From Sapria himalayana (taxonomy: Eukaryota > Streptophyta > Magnoliopsida > Malpighiales > Rafflesiaceae): 64,000 bases of DNA. Below the pieces are notes generated by a model, which was not told the DNA's origin, made no database searches, and worked only from the letters and a program-made list of their open reading frames with translations. Both the position numbers and the translations under genes were made by a program. Positions 1-12,450 of this stretch are shown piece after piece. Each line of letters starts with the position of its first letter. The first letter of the stretch is position 1. Location: the NCBI GenBank assembly GCA_029783825.1, contig JAREIK010002433.1:51789-115788 (forward strand), read 5' to 3'.

Positions 1-140
1 AAAAGATAGGTAGAAAGATAGATAGATAAATAGATAGATAGATTTATAAATAGATTAATAGATAGACAGATTGATAGACAAATTTATAGTGATATTGATA
101 GAGAGATAAATAACAAATAAATTGACAAATAGTTAGATAT
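1..140 (+). repeat. GATA-type tetranucleotide array (right edge)
   Basis: Degenerate GATA units with TAGA, CAAA and TTGA variants fill the first ~140 bases and continue off the window. They fade into AT-rich sequence (141-334) in which I recognise nothing. In unit 2 the equivalent position is occupied by T-module sequence, so this array is not in the position seen for the array at 7.3 kb. Confidence 0.85.
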
Positions 141-334
141 AAATATTAACATGTTATTAGACAAAAATACTTTATTTTCCTAATAATTTATTCAAATAAG
201 TTTCATTAAATATAAACAACAGAAAAATAAATATGTTATATATAGTTATTTAAATAAAGTATTTTAAACCTAAAATTTATTTTAATGAAATTTATTTTCC
301 TAATAATATTTATTTAAATATTATTAGGGATTAA

Positions 335-1150
335 TCTGAAAATGATATCTTTTTAATTCAAATAAGTTAGAGGTAAGTGATAGGTTGGTTTGTTGAATAT
401 CAGTCTTTATAACCGGTTAAAATACTTTGACATCAATTATTGTTCTACTTTTTTTAGAGGATATGAAGAATCTAGATGCATTGAGTTTGTAAAAATTATA
501 TAAAATTTTTTTCGTGATATCTAAAATGTCTCGTGATTTGCTGATCTTTACTGTGTTTAGTGTATATTAAAATCTATCGTATTTATGTTTGTGAATATTA
601 TTTTAGATAGGAAAATGAAATTACAATCAATATTATTGAAAATTTGTTATGATAGATAGATTAAGATAATACATAGATGAGCATTCAAAATCAAATTCAT
701 ACATTACAACAAAATACATATAATGTTGTATATGATACAATTTAAAGTTGTACAGATCATAACAGTTAGATTGAAAAAGATGTTATAATTTTTATTATTT
801 TATGACTTAATGATTTGTAATCTTTTTTATGTTTTAGTTTTATTTTGAAAGATATGTTACCGTATTTTATTTTAATAAGTATTAATTATAATTTTAAATT
901 AAATATTTTTTTAATTCATAATTTTAAATTTTTTATATGCTAGGTATGTATGTATATATTTTGTATTTACATTATGTATACATGTATATACACAATAATT
1001 TTTGTCTATATACAATGTGTATATGTATATATTCAATATGAGTGTATATACACATTGTATGTACATTCTATATACAATATGTATATATTTTGTATATTGT
1101 AATACATAATAATTATATTATGTGTATGTATAGATACACATAACAATTAA
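335..1150 (+). repeat. J module, copy 1 (AT-rich leader)
   Basis: AT-rich, non-coding. It aligns with 13,000-13,850, sharing 'GAAGAATCTAGATGCATTG' and a TGTATATA-rich tail at ~950-1,180. The first ~100 bases also appear inverted at 23,117-23,220. I see no gene in it. Confidence 0.7.
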
Positions 1151-2632
1151 CACATCTATGTTATGTATAATATTTTGATATAATGCTGCCATCATGCTCA
1201 GCACTTGCCACCTACACCCACTGTCCAGGGGACATGGCCCATAGGAGTCTAGGGTACAGAGCCTGGGCACTTGTATATATTGTATGTAGTGTAGTGCTTA
1301 TATTGATGGCATGTTCCAAACACTTTTACTTTTGTTCTTTAAAAAAAACATCAGGTGTCGTGGGGTAGTTTCCAACATGTTAGCTGAAATGATGGTGCTG
1401 GTGGCGGCATTATCACTTTTATTTCCCCCGCTTTCATATCATGTTCAATAAAATAAATAGATGCGTTTAGGTGCCTCATTCCTAATGCAACCAAACATAT
1501 AAAAGAGACCAAGTACAAAGCCACACAGAAGAAGAAATAAATGATGAAAATTTATCTTCGAGAGCATTTTAGATTTATAAGATAGAAAGCATGTTGTGAT
1601 TGAATTAGCATCAAGGTCATTAGAGATTGTATTATTTTGTTCTAGCATGTGTTGTTTTTTTGTTTTGTATTAGAAGATAAAAATTCTATTTTTCTTGCCA
1701 TGTACTGTTCTCATTTTCACTGGGTGACGTTTTTTATTTTCTATTTGTCAATTAGTTTTCGTAAAGTCTGAAGCCTGTGCAATTTGTTAATGATACTAGG
1801 TTTCTACTTACCATGCAGAGTTGGATGTTCTGGCAGTGCAATACTGGGCCTCATGTGCTATCTCTTGTGGTGTGCTTATCTTTATTTTCAGTCATGTGGT
1901 GCATGACATGCACTGTATATGTACAAATACTGAGTTTATAAGTATGAATATACTTGGTATATACATAGTATATAATGAGTATATACGTAGGTATATAATG
2001 AGTATGTACATAAGTGGGTGCATATATTTATTTGTAGACATGTACATATTGTCATACATACATGCCCATTCACATACACAGACACACACATGCACACATT
2101 TGAATATATAATTGCTCGGGCTGGTCTAATCATCATCATGCATTACTTACCGATGCAGGTCATAAAAGTCATGAATATTAGACCTTTCCCAAACTATGGC
2201 ATGAAGATATATCTTATCTAGGCCAGCAATGCAGCCATAGGTTGGTATTAAATATTTTAGTAATTGTGTATATTTGTAATTATCACATGGTACAAAGCGT
2301 ATGTATGAGGAAATAAGTTTTCTTGTTGTAGGCACTACAATGATTTGGTATAATTGTTCTATGTCATAGGATGATTTTAATGATGCTCATATAGTCTCTT
2401 TTAATTTTATTATATCACAAAAAACTATATTCAATTGGAAGGAAAAATGTATCATTACCTGATTTTTATAGGCCACGAGTGCCAAGAGGAATATTAGGTA
2501 TTGTTTAGGGAGAAGTAGCTCGCTGCCACGTCAAAAACTTGCTCAATCTCAAAACGAGGGGTTGGTAGGGAAATTCATCAGTCGAGCATCATCGCCATTC
2601 CCACTTTTATTTTCAGTGGTAGCTAGTGGTAG

Positions 2633-2970
2633 CTACAGGCAGTAGCTAGTGGCAGCACCTGCTACAGTAATGGCAGTAGCCACTATGCCAGCACCTGCTG
2701 CGGTAGTGGCAGTAGCCACTACGGCAGCAGTAGCAACAGTGGCAACAGTGGTAGCAGTGGTAGTAGCGGCAGCAGCGGCAGCAGCGGCAGCAGCGGCAGC
2801 AGCGGCAGCAGCGGCAACAATAATAGCAGGAGCAACAATATTGGTGCCGGTAAGAGCAGCAGTAGTGGAAGTGGAACCAACAACGGCAGCAGCAGTAGGG
2901 GCGACAGTAGTAGCAGTAGCGGGAGTAGTAGTAGCTGCTGCGGTGGCGACAGCTACGGTAACAGCAAATG
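2633..2970 (+). repeat. GCA/GTA/GCG trinucleotide island, copy 1
   Basis: About 340 bases of imperfect triplet repeats (GGCAGCAGC runs at 2,766-2,815) form a GC-rich island in AT-rich DNA. Equivalent islands lie at 15,515-15,785 and 40,110-40,400 with different internal lengths. Both strands read open (Ala/Val/Thr or Ser/Gly/Arg) only because the repeat lacks stops, so coding is not supported. Confidence 0.85.
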
Positions 2971-2984
2971 CTATATATACGAAT

Positions 2985-3165
2985 GTATATACACACACAT
3001 ATTACTACAGTATTTGTACATATAATGATACAGCATTATATGTACATATATACTGAGTATATACGTACTCAGTATATATGTACATATAATACTACAGTAA
3101 TATATGATAATATACACTACAGTATATATGAACATATATACTATAGTATTATATATTTATCAAAA
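2985..3165. repeat. Palindromic TATATAC/GTATATA minisatellite, copy 1
   Basis: Overlapping ~20-25-base units built around 'TATATGTACATATA' and 'ACTGAGTATATAC'. Most units are self-complementary. Position 3,057-3,064 reads GTATATAC, the empty site corresponding to the hAT insertion in copy 3. Confidence 0.75.
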
Positions 3166-5074
3166 CATAACTTTTTTTATTTGTTTTTTTTTTGATTTTA
3201 TTCACTTATTTAAATTTCGTACTGATATGGTACCTCATTGTTCTCGATATAATGTTTGTATACGCGAGGGATTATTTTTACTAGACATGTTGCACAGTGA
3301 CTCGAACAGCTTTGTAGCAGCTGAAAGATGGTGATCGGAGGAGTTGAGGATGATAAAACAACGTCAATGCACAGATAGATTATACTTTATGCACTATCGG
3401 TAGATACATTGATGAATAAGATATAATAAAATTTTGTTATGTAATTGTTTTAAATATGTAAGACAAGGATTGCTTAGATTATAGTTATTCAAAATTATTA
3501 TTCTAATAATTTATTCATCATTTTGTCCTGCATATTAGCATGGTGGAGTGCTCATTTTTTCTATGTTCAAGATTCCTATTTATTTGTTCATGGTTACTGC
3601 TACAAATGATCAGTCTTTATTTCATCTGTTAGTTCTTTTGTTAGCTTGTCAACTCAGTCATGGCAGTGCAGAGGAACCCCCATATAACCCTTAGGACTGA
3701 TAGAGAGTTTTGGTTACGGGAAGGCAAGATGTGAACTTTGATGCCCCAAGCCTAGCTTGTGGCTCGTCTTCCAAGTTTTTCTCTATGATTTTTTAGAGAT
3801 ATTTTCCAAAATTTAAATAATCTTCGTATTTCTTATTTATGTTGATAGCTAAGTTATGTTGCAGTTTTGTGAAGTATAAATGGGATATTACTAATTTGTT
3901 GTAGTTTTTTGTCATTTGAGGCTATGTGATTATATATATGTACATATAATACTGTAGTATATATTTACATATATACTGTAGTATATAGGAAACTTTTAAA
4001 AAATATAATTAATACAAAATTTGAAATTTTTGAAATATAAAAAAAATATAAATTTTTTCATTAAAGTTAAAAAAAATAAATTAATATTTAAAAATAAATA
4101 CATATATGTTTGCCCCTATTAAAATTTATAAAAATTAAATAATTGAGTAATATTTTTTCTATTAACTTTTAACATTTGGTCTTTATTAAAATAATTAATA
4201 TAACTTTTTAAAATTATCTTATCACTTTTCGTAATTTTTTGAATTTTAAAAAGTATAATGATATCAAATAATATGAAATTTTATGCCTTTAAAATTAGTA
4301 TATATTATCTTCATAAAAATTAATATGATGAATTCTTAAAAATCTATAACCATAAAATATAAATTTTTATATATTTTTTAACATTAAGAGTATTTTATAA
4401 CTCTTAGGAGAGTGGATAGAAGACAAATTATCTTTTCATGTATGCCTTATTATATCAAGTTTGTTAATTATATAGCTATTTGATTTTTTTTTTATAAGGC
4501 GAAAGATATATATTTTTTAAATTGTTTATATATTTAATGTTTAATTAATATTATAATAAAAAATTGTATGGTGTATATTTTTTATTTGTACCTTACTACA
4601 TGCACATTAATTGAGTTGGAAAAATTTTGATAATAAAGAAAATAATTGAGTCTTTTTGTATCATATATATATATATATTATATTATTTATTTAATGTTTT
4701 TTTAATTAAAAAATAAATATTTTAGAAATATATATAATTTGTTATTTAATGTTTATTTTGTCGAGACTAAGTCCTCCATCTTTCTCCTAACATTTTCGAA
4801 GAATAAGCGACACAATTACTCAACAGTCCTCCAATCTTCTCTCAACACCGACGCAACATAAACATATTCGAATTAAGCTATAATTTGTTATTGATTTGAG
4901 GTACATTTTCTACCCTAATTTTTCATCGATTATCTTAATGCGTATTGATTATGTTAATTTTTTTTCTGAAATTCTTCTTCTTTAATCATATACATTAATT
5001 TAATAATACGTATTGTGATGCATACCTAATGCATTTTTGTTGTGTTGGGCAGTATGTATTCTAATATAAACTTA

Positions 5075-5190
5075 AATTAATTATACTTTTTTTAATACAT
5101 ATTCTGTTAATTTAATTATACTTTTCTTAATACATATTCTGTTAATTTAATTATACTTTTTTTAATACATGTTCTGTTAATTTAATTATA
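5075..5190 (+). repeat. Short tandem repeat (~50-base unit, three copies)
   Basis: Three consecutive units of 'TTAATTTAATTATACTTTT' plus 'AATACATATTCTG'. The paralogous site at ~51,660-51,740 has only two units, so unit number changed after duplication. Confidence 0.7.
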
Positions 5191-5655
5191 ATTGGATTGC
5201 ATATATAAACTTAATCGTATATAATACAAATTGGGTATTTTGTGTTGGGCAGTGTGTTTATAACACATTAATATATAAGTGTATTTTATTATATTTATCA
5301 CTATAAAAATAGTTTACATAAACATAACTATATATAAATATAATAACATATATATATATATCATAATTTTATATATGATACATTCAATATACATGTCGTG
5401 TATTTTAGATATAATTAGTATTATACATATAACATTATATACATATTTTATACAAATAAAGATATATTGACTTTATGATAGGATTTTAATAATGTATATT
5501 TGAAATTTGTAAGTCATCATTATGAAATACACATCTAATAAATTTGCATTATGAAAATATTTATTATTCCATAATGCCTTGCCTACCCAATAAGTATAAT
5601 TAAATTAATATTTGTAAACTATATTTTAAACATGACTTTATGTATAGGGAAAACC

Positions 5656-5685
5656 ACACACTCTTATAAAAATATAAGAGTGTGT
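5656..5685. other. Perfect 13-bp hairpin
   Basis: ACACACTCTTATA, a four-A loop, then TATAAGAGTGTGT. In the paralogous X copy near 52,230-52,250 the hairpin is degraded and shorter, so there is no sign of conservation. No function can be assigned. Confidence 0.6.
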
Positions 5686-6093
5686 TTAATATCTGTAAAT
5701 TTAAAGTATAGTCACTTTAATATATGTTAATGTCAAATTTATATTTGTAAATATTTATTGATTAGTTTTCAGTTAGTTCAAATAAAAATGTAATAGGCTT
5801 TATGTATACTGCTACTAATTTACAGGACATTTAAATACATGTATATATTTGACTATATTTTAATTACTATGTTTAATTAAAAGTCGCATAGGCTCCCTTA
5901 TAAAGACCCTAGCATTGACTAACAATATGATTCATACTGGATTAAAATATCTAAGATATCCAGCTCATCTAACATACATTATTTCTTACATGAATTTATG
6001 CCGATGACTTTTTGATGCGTTTGAGAAGTTCCACCTATATAGATGAGTAGCTCTCACAAATTTTATCACCTCTATAGCCATCAACTCATAAAT

Positions 6094-7260
6094 TGTATAC
6101 CCATGGACTTGATATTGTTTACTTATTGTAAGCTAACCATAGAATTATTTACTTGAGTAAACACTAGAAAATATTTACTTATTGTAAGCTTAGATAATGA
6201 AGAAACTTTGATAATTAATCCAAATAATCAATATCTATGAAATGATAATCCATATTCATAGAGTTAATTTATTACTTGTTAAACTCATATACTTGTGATA
6301 CATTTTACCATGCTATAAAATAACTAACACTTGCATTGATTTTTGTAGTTTCTCGTCTCTCTATAATTTCAATACTTAATGGTCTTTGAGTTATTATAAT
6401 TACAATGATTCTTAGATTTAGACCTATTGTTTTTGATTTTCTTTGACATTTTCTCTTGGTTGAATTTCTTTCAATTAACTTTGTATATAATTCTAAAATG
6501 GTTGATGTTTCACTTGTCTTTCACTGTTGAATCTCCTTGCTGAGAATTAGATCTTGAACATAATTAAATTTCAATTTATTAGTTCTTGATGAACTATGAG
6601 CAACTATAATTATAATATGATATTTTTTGATAGAGAACACAGAAGTATCAATGCACATACTTCATCATTGACTCAATTCCAAACAAACTTAATTGAGTTG
6701 TGATAGTGTTGACTTTATTGAGTTGTTGTGTCACTGGTGTGCTTTCTGTCAACATCCGATTGAAAAAACAACTCATCATGTGCCCTTTTTTAGCATCTAT
6801 TAGTTTTTCGTATATAATAGCAAGAGCCATTGTAAGCCATACTATGCTCTTCTCAATTTTTATATTGAAAGTAAGTTTTAAGATATCATATTTCAGATGA
6901 ATTCAAGTGCTAGTATGTGCTCTTCTTTCTTCGTACACTCTATCATCTTCCTCAAAAAGGGTTGATCAAGATATTTCTAGAATATATAATCCTTCATCTA
7001 TATTTTCAAGAATCCAAATTTCATTCTATAGATTTTTTTTTATTTTCACTTTTGCTTCAAATGCAGTCATTACATTCTACAAAATATAAATTCTTCTAGA
7101 CAATTCTTGCAAAACACTGTGTATGACAATTGAGAACACCTCTTTTAACATGCTGATATTGCTTACAAATTTTTTACTATTTATTCAATTCATTATTATC
7201 ATCAATAGTAACTTCACCCAATGGTGCATCATAATGCACAACCTAAACCTATAATATCAA
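6094..7260 (-). pseudogene. Copia-type gag remnant with primer-binding site, copy 1
   Basis: Read on the minus strand, the sequence starts with a degenerate tRNA-iMet-type primer-binding site (7,247-7,260; compare TGGTATCAGAG, better kept in the copy at 53.8 kb). It then gives a broken reading frame. The clearest piece, 6,648-6,830, encodes a UBN2/copia gag segment with 'YEKLIDAKK', 'VTQQLNKVNTITTQLSLFGI' and then a region matching the usual 'DDEVRALLLLCSLP' box. This is the RNA-binding, particle-forming protein of Ty1/copia retrotransposons. Multiple stops mean it cannot be functional. The 5' LTR expected just beyond the primer-binding site is not seen. A GATA array begins there instead. Confidence 0.65.
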
Positions 7261-7287
7261 TTGTTGATAATAACTTGATTTCCTATT

Positions 7288-9318
7288 TGTTAGATAGACA
7301 TTTAGATAAATTGACAAATATAAATGTAATAAGATCGGATGAGTGATAGATATATAGATAGATATATAAATAAATAAATAATAAATAAATAAATAAATAT
7401 ATATATATATATATAATGATTGACAAATAGGCTGATAAATAGAAAGGTAGTTAGAGAGTTTGAGAGATAAAAAAATAGAAAGAAGATATATAAATTAATT
7501 GATACATATAATAGTTAGATAGTCACATAGATATATAGATTGACATATAAATATTTTGACATAAAATAGATAGATAGAAGGATAAACAGATAGACAAATA
7601 TATAGATAAACTTATAGATAGATACATATATATACAAATAGACAGATTGATTGATAGTCAGATTTATAGATAGACTAATAGGCTGATAAACTGATAGACT
7701 AATATATTGATAGAGAGGCAGATAGATATATAAAAAGACAGATAAAGAGATACATAAATAAATAATTAGAAAGACTAATAGATGGATAGATAGGTAGGTA
7801 GGTAGAGAGCTATATAGATAGATAGATAGATATAAATATAGATAGATAGATTGATTGATTGATAAACAGATAAATATATGGATATAAAGATAGATAGATA
7901 GATAAACAAATAGATAGATGGATATATTATAGATATACAGATAGATAGATTAATTGATTGATAGATAGATAGATATATAAATAGATAGATATAAAGATAA
8001 ATAGATAGATAGACATTTAGAAAGGTATATAGATAGAGAGATAAATAGCACGATAAATAGACAGATAGATAGATATATTATTTGATAGATGGATAAACAA
8101 ATAGATATAAACATAGATTGATTGATAGATAGATAGATAGACAGATAGATAGATAGAAAGTTAGAAAAATATATAGATATATAGATAGACATATAGATAG
8201 ACATATAGATAATTGATTGATAGATAAATTTATATATAGATTGATATACAAATTATTGACAGATTGATGGACAAATTGATAGAGAGATTGATAGACTATT
8301 TGATAGACAGATTGATAGACATAATGATAGTCATAGTGATAGATAGATATATAGACAAACAAACACATAGAAAGATAGATACATACATACAAAGATAAGA
8401 TAGATAGATAGATAAACAGTCATATTGATTGATTGATATTTATAGATAGATAATTATACAGATAGATAGACAGAGAGATAGATAGATAGACAAACATACA
8501 TAAAGATAAATAGATAGATATATATAGATAGTTAGATAAACAAATATATAGACAAATTAATAGATAGATATATAAATAGACAAATAGATAGACATATAGT
8601 TAGAAAGATAGATAGACACATAGATATATATATATATATATATTGATTGATTGATTGAAATTTAGATATATAAAAAGAAAAATAGATAGATAGAAAGATT
8701 GATAGATAGAGACATGGTAACAAATTTGATAGATATATAGATAGATAGATAGATAAATAAATAAATTGATAGATATATAGAGAAATATATAGATAGATAG
8801 ATTGATTCATAGATATATATACACATATAGATAAAGAGATAGATAGATAGATAGATAGATATTTAGATAAGTAGATAAATAGATAAAGAATTAGACAGAT
8901 AAATAGATATATAGATATATTGATATGTAGATATATTGATAGATAGCTAGATAGATATATAGATAGAAAGATTGATAGAATGGTAGACATATAGATAGAC
9001 AGGTTAATAGAAATTATAATAGATAGATTAAAAGATTGATTGATATATAGATTTAAAGAAAGATTAATATAGAAATTGATAGTGAGAATGATAGATAGAT
9101 TGAAAGACAGATAAAATGATAGATATATAGATAGATACATAGATAAATAGATAAAAATATAGATAGACAGATTTGATAGACAGATATATAGATAGATTAT
9201 TAGATAGATATATAGAAAGATAGATAGACATATAGATAGAAAGAAAGATAGATAAATGAATCAATAGATTCCTAGATAGATAGATAAATTGTTAGAAAAA
9301 TAGATAGATAGATATTTA
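7288..9318 (+). repeat. GATA tetranucleotide array G1
   Basis: About 2 kb of degenerate GATA units on the plus strand (TAGATAGATA with ACAGA, TTGAT, AAAGA variants), with a TA run near 7,400. It is flanked on the left by the copia gag remnant and on the right by the ARF module. The inverted copy (26,829-27,136 plus 31,051-32,738) has nearly the same total length. Long minus-strand open frames of Ser-Ile-Tyr-Leu repeats are by-products of the period-4 sequence and not genes. Confidence 0.95.
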
Positions 9319-9671
9319 TTTTATAAAATCATATATTAATTAGGTTCAAATATTTGCACACAATATTTATTATAAAACATATAATTCATAATTCTTAGCC
9401 TAATATATAATATATAATAAAATACGTTCACAAATTTTGCTATTAGATTATTTTACCTAATATTTTATTAATTTATAATATTTTGCAATATTTTATTAAA
9501 CATATAATTAGGGTTTACGTCAATTATGAATAATTGTGTGTGTATTATCTAAATTGACTCTTTAAACTAGGTAAAGTAGGACCTCCCTCTCTAGTGACAA
9601 TCTCTTTAGTCTATTGATTCTGTTTGTTTCTCTCATTAGAACTCTTTATTGCCATACAACCACGGGATTGA

Positions 9672-10232
<561 letters not shown>

Positions 10233-10490
10233 ATAATTTTAGCATGATGAGACAATCTTTGTTGACATATTTGGATGTAGACGTAATCTTTGCCCATTTT
10301 GCTTGATTTTTTTTGTATTATGTGGATGACATCATCTATTTCTAGGAGATTCAAATTGTATTTATATTTATATATTGAATGCATGAAATACAAGATAATA
10401 TTTACTTTGTTTTGATCTGTTGTATGCTGAACTTGTTTGTTTTCTCTTTTGTGTCTTTTTTCCATTGGATCACATATGTATGAGAACATA
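10233..10490 (+). other. ARF retrocopy 3'-UTR-like segment
   Basis: The ~260 bases after the ARF stop are conserved in the inverted copy (25,669-25,925) and look like 3' UTR ('ATTTTAGCATGATGAGACAA'). A 92-codon antisense frame is open in both copies. See the findings and rejected lists. Confidence 0.5.
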
Positions 10491-11489
10491 TAACTATAAA
10501 TAATTGACTTTGACTATATGTATAACTATAAAATATTATACATTATTATATTTGAAAATATAATAAACAAAATATATTTAATATGCATTTTTATATATTA
10601 GTATATAAAAGTGTATTTTACCATATATATTCCTATAGATAACTATATGTATACATATAGAAAATTACATAAAAAAAATATATACCTACATGCATAAATA
10701 TAAGTATAACTATATGTGTAACTATATGTATAACCACATATAACTATATTTATAATTACATGTGTTATAATATACAACATTATTTTAACTATATGTGTAT
10801 AACTATATATAAATATTTGTATAACTATATATAAATACTTGTATAACTATATAACACTTTATATAATTAAATATAACTATATTTGTAACTATGTATACAT
10901 ATATGTAAATTTATATATTTGTTTATAATTTTTATATTTATGTATAACTATTTGTATGAATATATCTATATATAACTATATGTTTAACTATATAAAAATA
11001 TTTACAGCTATATTTACTATATGTATAATAACATATAACTATAGATAATTATATCTTATTATATGTATAACTTTAAAAGCTTTATATCTAACTTAATTTA
11101 AATATATAATTTACAACTTATATTTAATATATATTTGTATATATTAGTATATAAAAATGTATTTTATTATATCAATACCTATACATAACTATATGTATAA
11201 TTATATAAAATTATAAAAAAATATATATATACCTACATGTATAAAAATAAGTTTAACTATATGTGTAACTATATGTATAACCACATGTAACTATATTTAT
11301 ATTTACATGTATAACAAGATACAACATTATGTTTAACTATATGTGTATAAATATATATAAATATTTGTATAACTATATAACACTCTATATAATTAAATAT
11401 AACTATATTTGTAACTATGTATACATATATGTAAATCTATATATTTGTTTATATCTTTGTATACATTTATGTATACCTACTTATAATTA

Positions 11490-11935
11490 CATGTAGCTAT
11501 GGAACAATGCAAAACAGCCTCAGAAATTAGGTATTATTTGGATGATAGCTATCATACACTACTTTCTTTTTCCTTATAATAATAATGTATGCTGATAAAA
11601 TATTATTAAAATTTGAAACTTGTAATCATATCAAAATGTTCCTATAATAATGAGAGTAATATGAGCTCTAATTTATTTAACAATTTACATCCTTAGTTAA
11701 TTGGGTACACTCTGGAAAGATAATGAGTTGGTAATGAAATCATACAAATCTCATATGTTTGATGTTGCTTAAAATAAGGAATTGAAGCTATGGATCAATG
11801 CAACCCAGCATCAAAAATCAGGTATGATATTGATGATAGCCATCACAAACTGCTTTCATTTTCCTTATTAAACTAATGAATGCTGAAAAATGATCATAAA
11901 ATTTGATACTCGTAATCATATTAGGTTTGCTATTA
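11490..11935 (+). repeat. Duplicated ~140-base segment within T
   Basis: Two direct copies about 300 bases apart, starting 'AGCTATGGAACAATGCAAAA' (11,495) and 'AGCTATGGATCAATGCAACC' (11,787). Each runs on through 'GATGATAGC' to 'CTTGTAATCATAT' or a close variant. Both also appear inverted at 24,230-24,675. They are probably fragments of an unrecognised repeat. Confidence 0.65.
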
Positions 11936-12099
11936 TGTTTCTTTCAAGGCTAATTTATAAACTTATATAGACTATTATGCATTTATATTTAATATTGCTT
12001 CTCATCTAGTTTGTGTTTTGCTTATTCACTTGATATCTACATGAAAACATCCTTTGAGTAGCCAAGTAATTTTACACGTGGAACTTTATTGAGCATATT

Positions 12100-12450
12100 T
12101 GTACATGTACATATATAATGGTATATATGTATAAGTTTTTACCAGTATGTATGTACATACTTGTACATATATACTTTGCAATGTAAATGTACATACATGT
12201 ACATATATACTATAGTGTATATGTATATGCATATATATTTACATATACACTACAGTGTATATGTATATTTACTGAGTATATATGTACATATAAATACTTG
12301 TACATGTGTACTAGTATATATGTACATATACATATATACCACTATATACATATATACTCATATATATGTATATGTACATATATATCAGTATATATATACA
12401 TATATACTACAGTATATATGTACAAATATATTACAGTATTATATATTTAA
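12100..12450. repeat. Palindromic TATATGTACATATA minisatellite in T
   Basis: Self-complementary units as in the M module ('ATATATGTACATATA', 'ACTACAGTATATATG'). The inverted copy is at 23,740-24,080. This suggests that the minisatellite spread between modules or arose repeatedly. Confidence 0.7.

Larger units (their letters stand above)
1150..3987 (+). repeat. M module, copy 1
   Basis: Conserved block repeated at 13,850-17,400 and, from its middle onward, at 39,511-43,440. Contents in order: a moderately GC segment at 1,180-1,310; a segment at 1,440-1,640 with a 67-codon minus-strand reading frame that is also kept in copy 2; a TG/CA-rich stretch near 2,080-2,100; a segment with 'GATGCAGGTCATAAAAGTC' near 2,153; a trinucleotide island; a palindromic minisatellite; a ~700-base conserved tail (3,170-3,900); and a short second minisatellite (3,930-3,987). 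Relative to copy 2 it lacks ~215 bases around 1,265. I recognise no protein domain in it. Its short reading frames look accidental. Confidence 0.7.
3988..7287 (+). repeat. X module, copy 1
   Basis: This aligns with 50,485-53,868 in the same orientation. Its right third (6,094-7,287) aligns inverted with 32,739-33,985. The left ~2 kb is extremely AT-rich with a conserved island at 4,755-4,900 ('TTTTGTCGAGACTAAGTCC', also at ~51,345). The right part holds a minus-strand copia gag remnant. No intact gene is visible. Confidence 0.75.

Noticed and set aside
2633..3056. Poly-Ala/Val/Thr or Ser/Gly proteins from the trinucleotide islands (also 15.5-15.8 kb and 40.06-40.49 kb)
   Set aside because: Both strands are open, reading frames run into TATATAC satellite, and the copies do not conserve a protein beyond the triplet repeat.
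8532..9140. Long minus-strand open frames (up to ~205 codons) of Ser-Ile-Tyr-Leu repeats in the GATA arrays, also at 34.6-39 kb and 45-48.7 kb and on plus at 31.2-32.7 kb
   Set aside because: TCTA repeats lack stops in all three frames of one strand, so open frames are automatic. They overlap in several frames and change frame at random, with no conserved protein.
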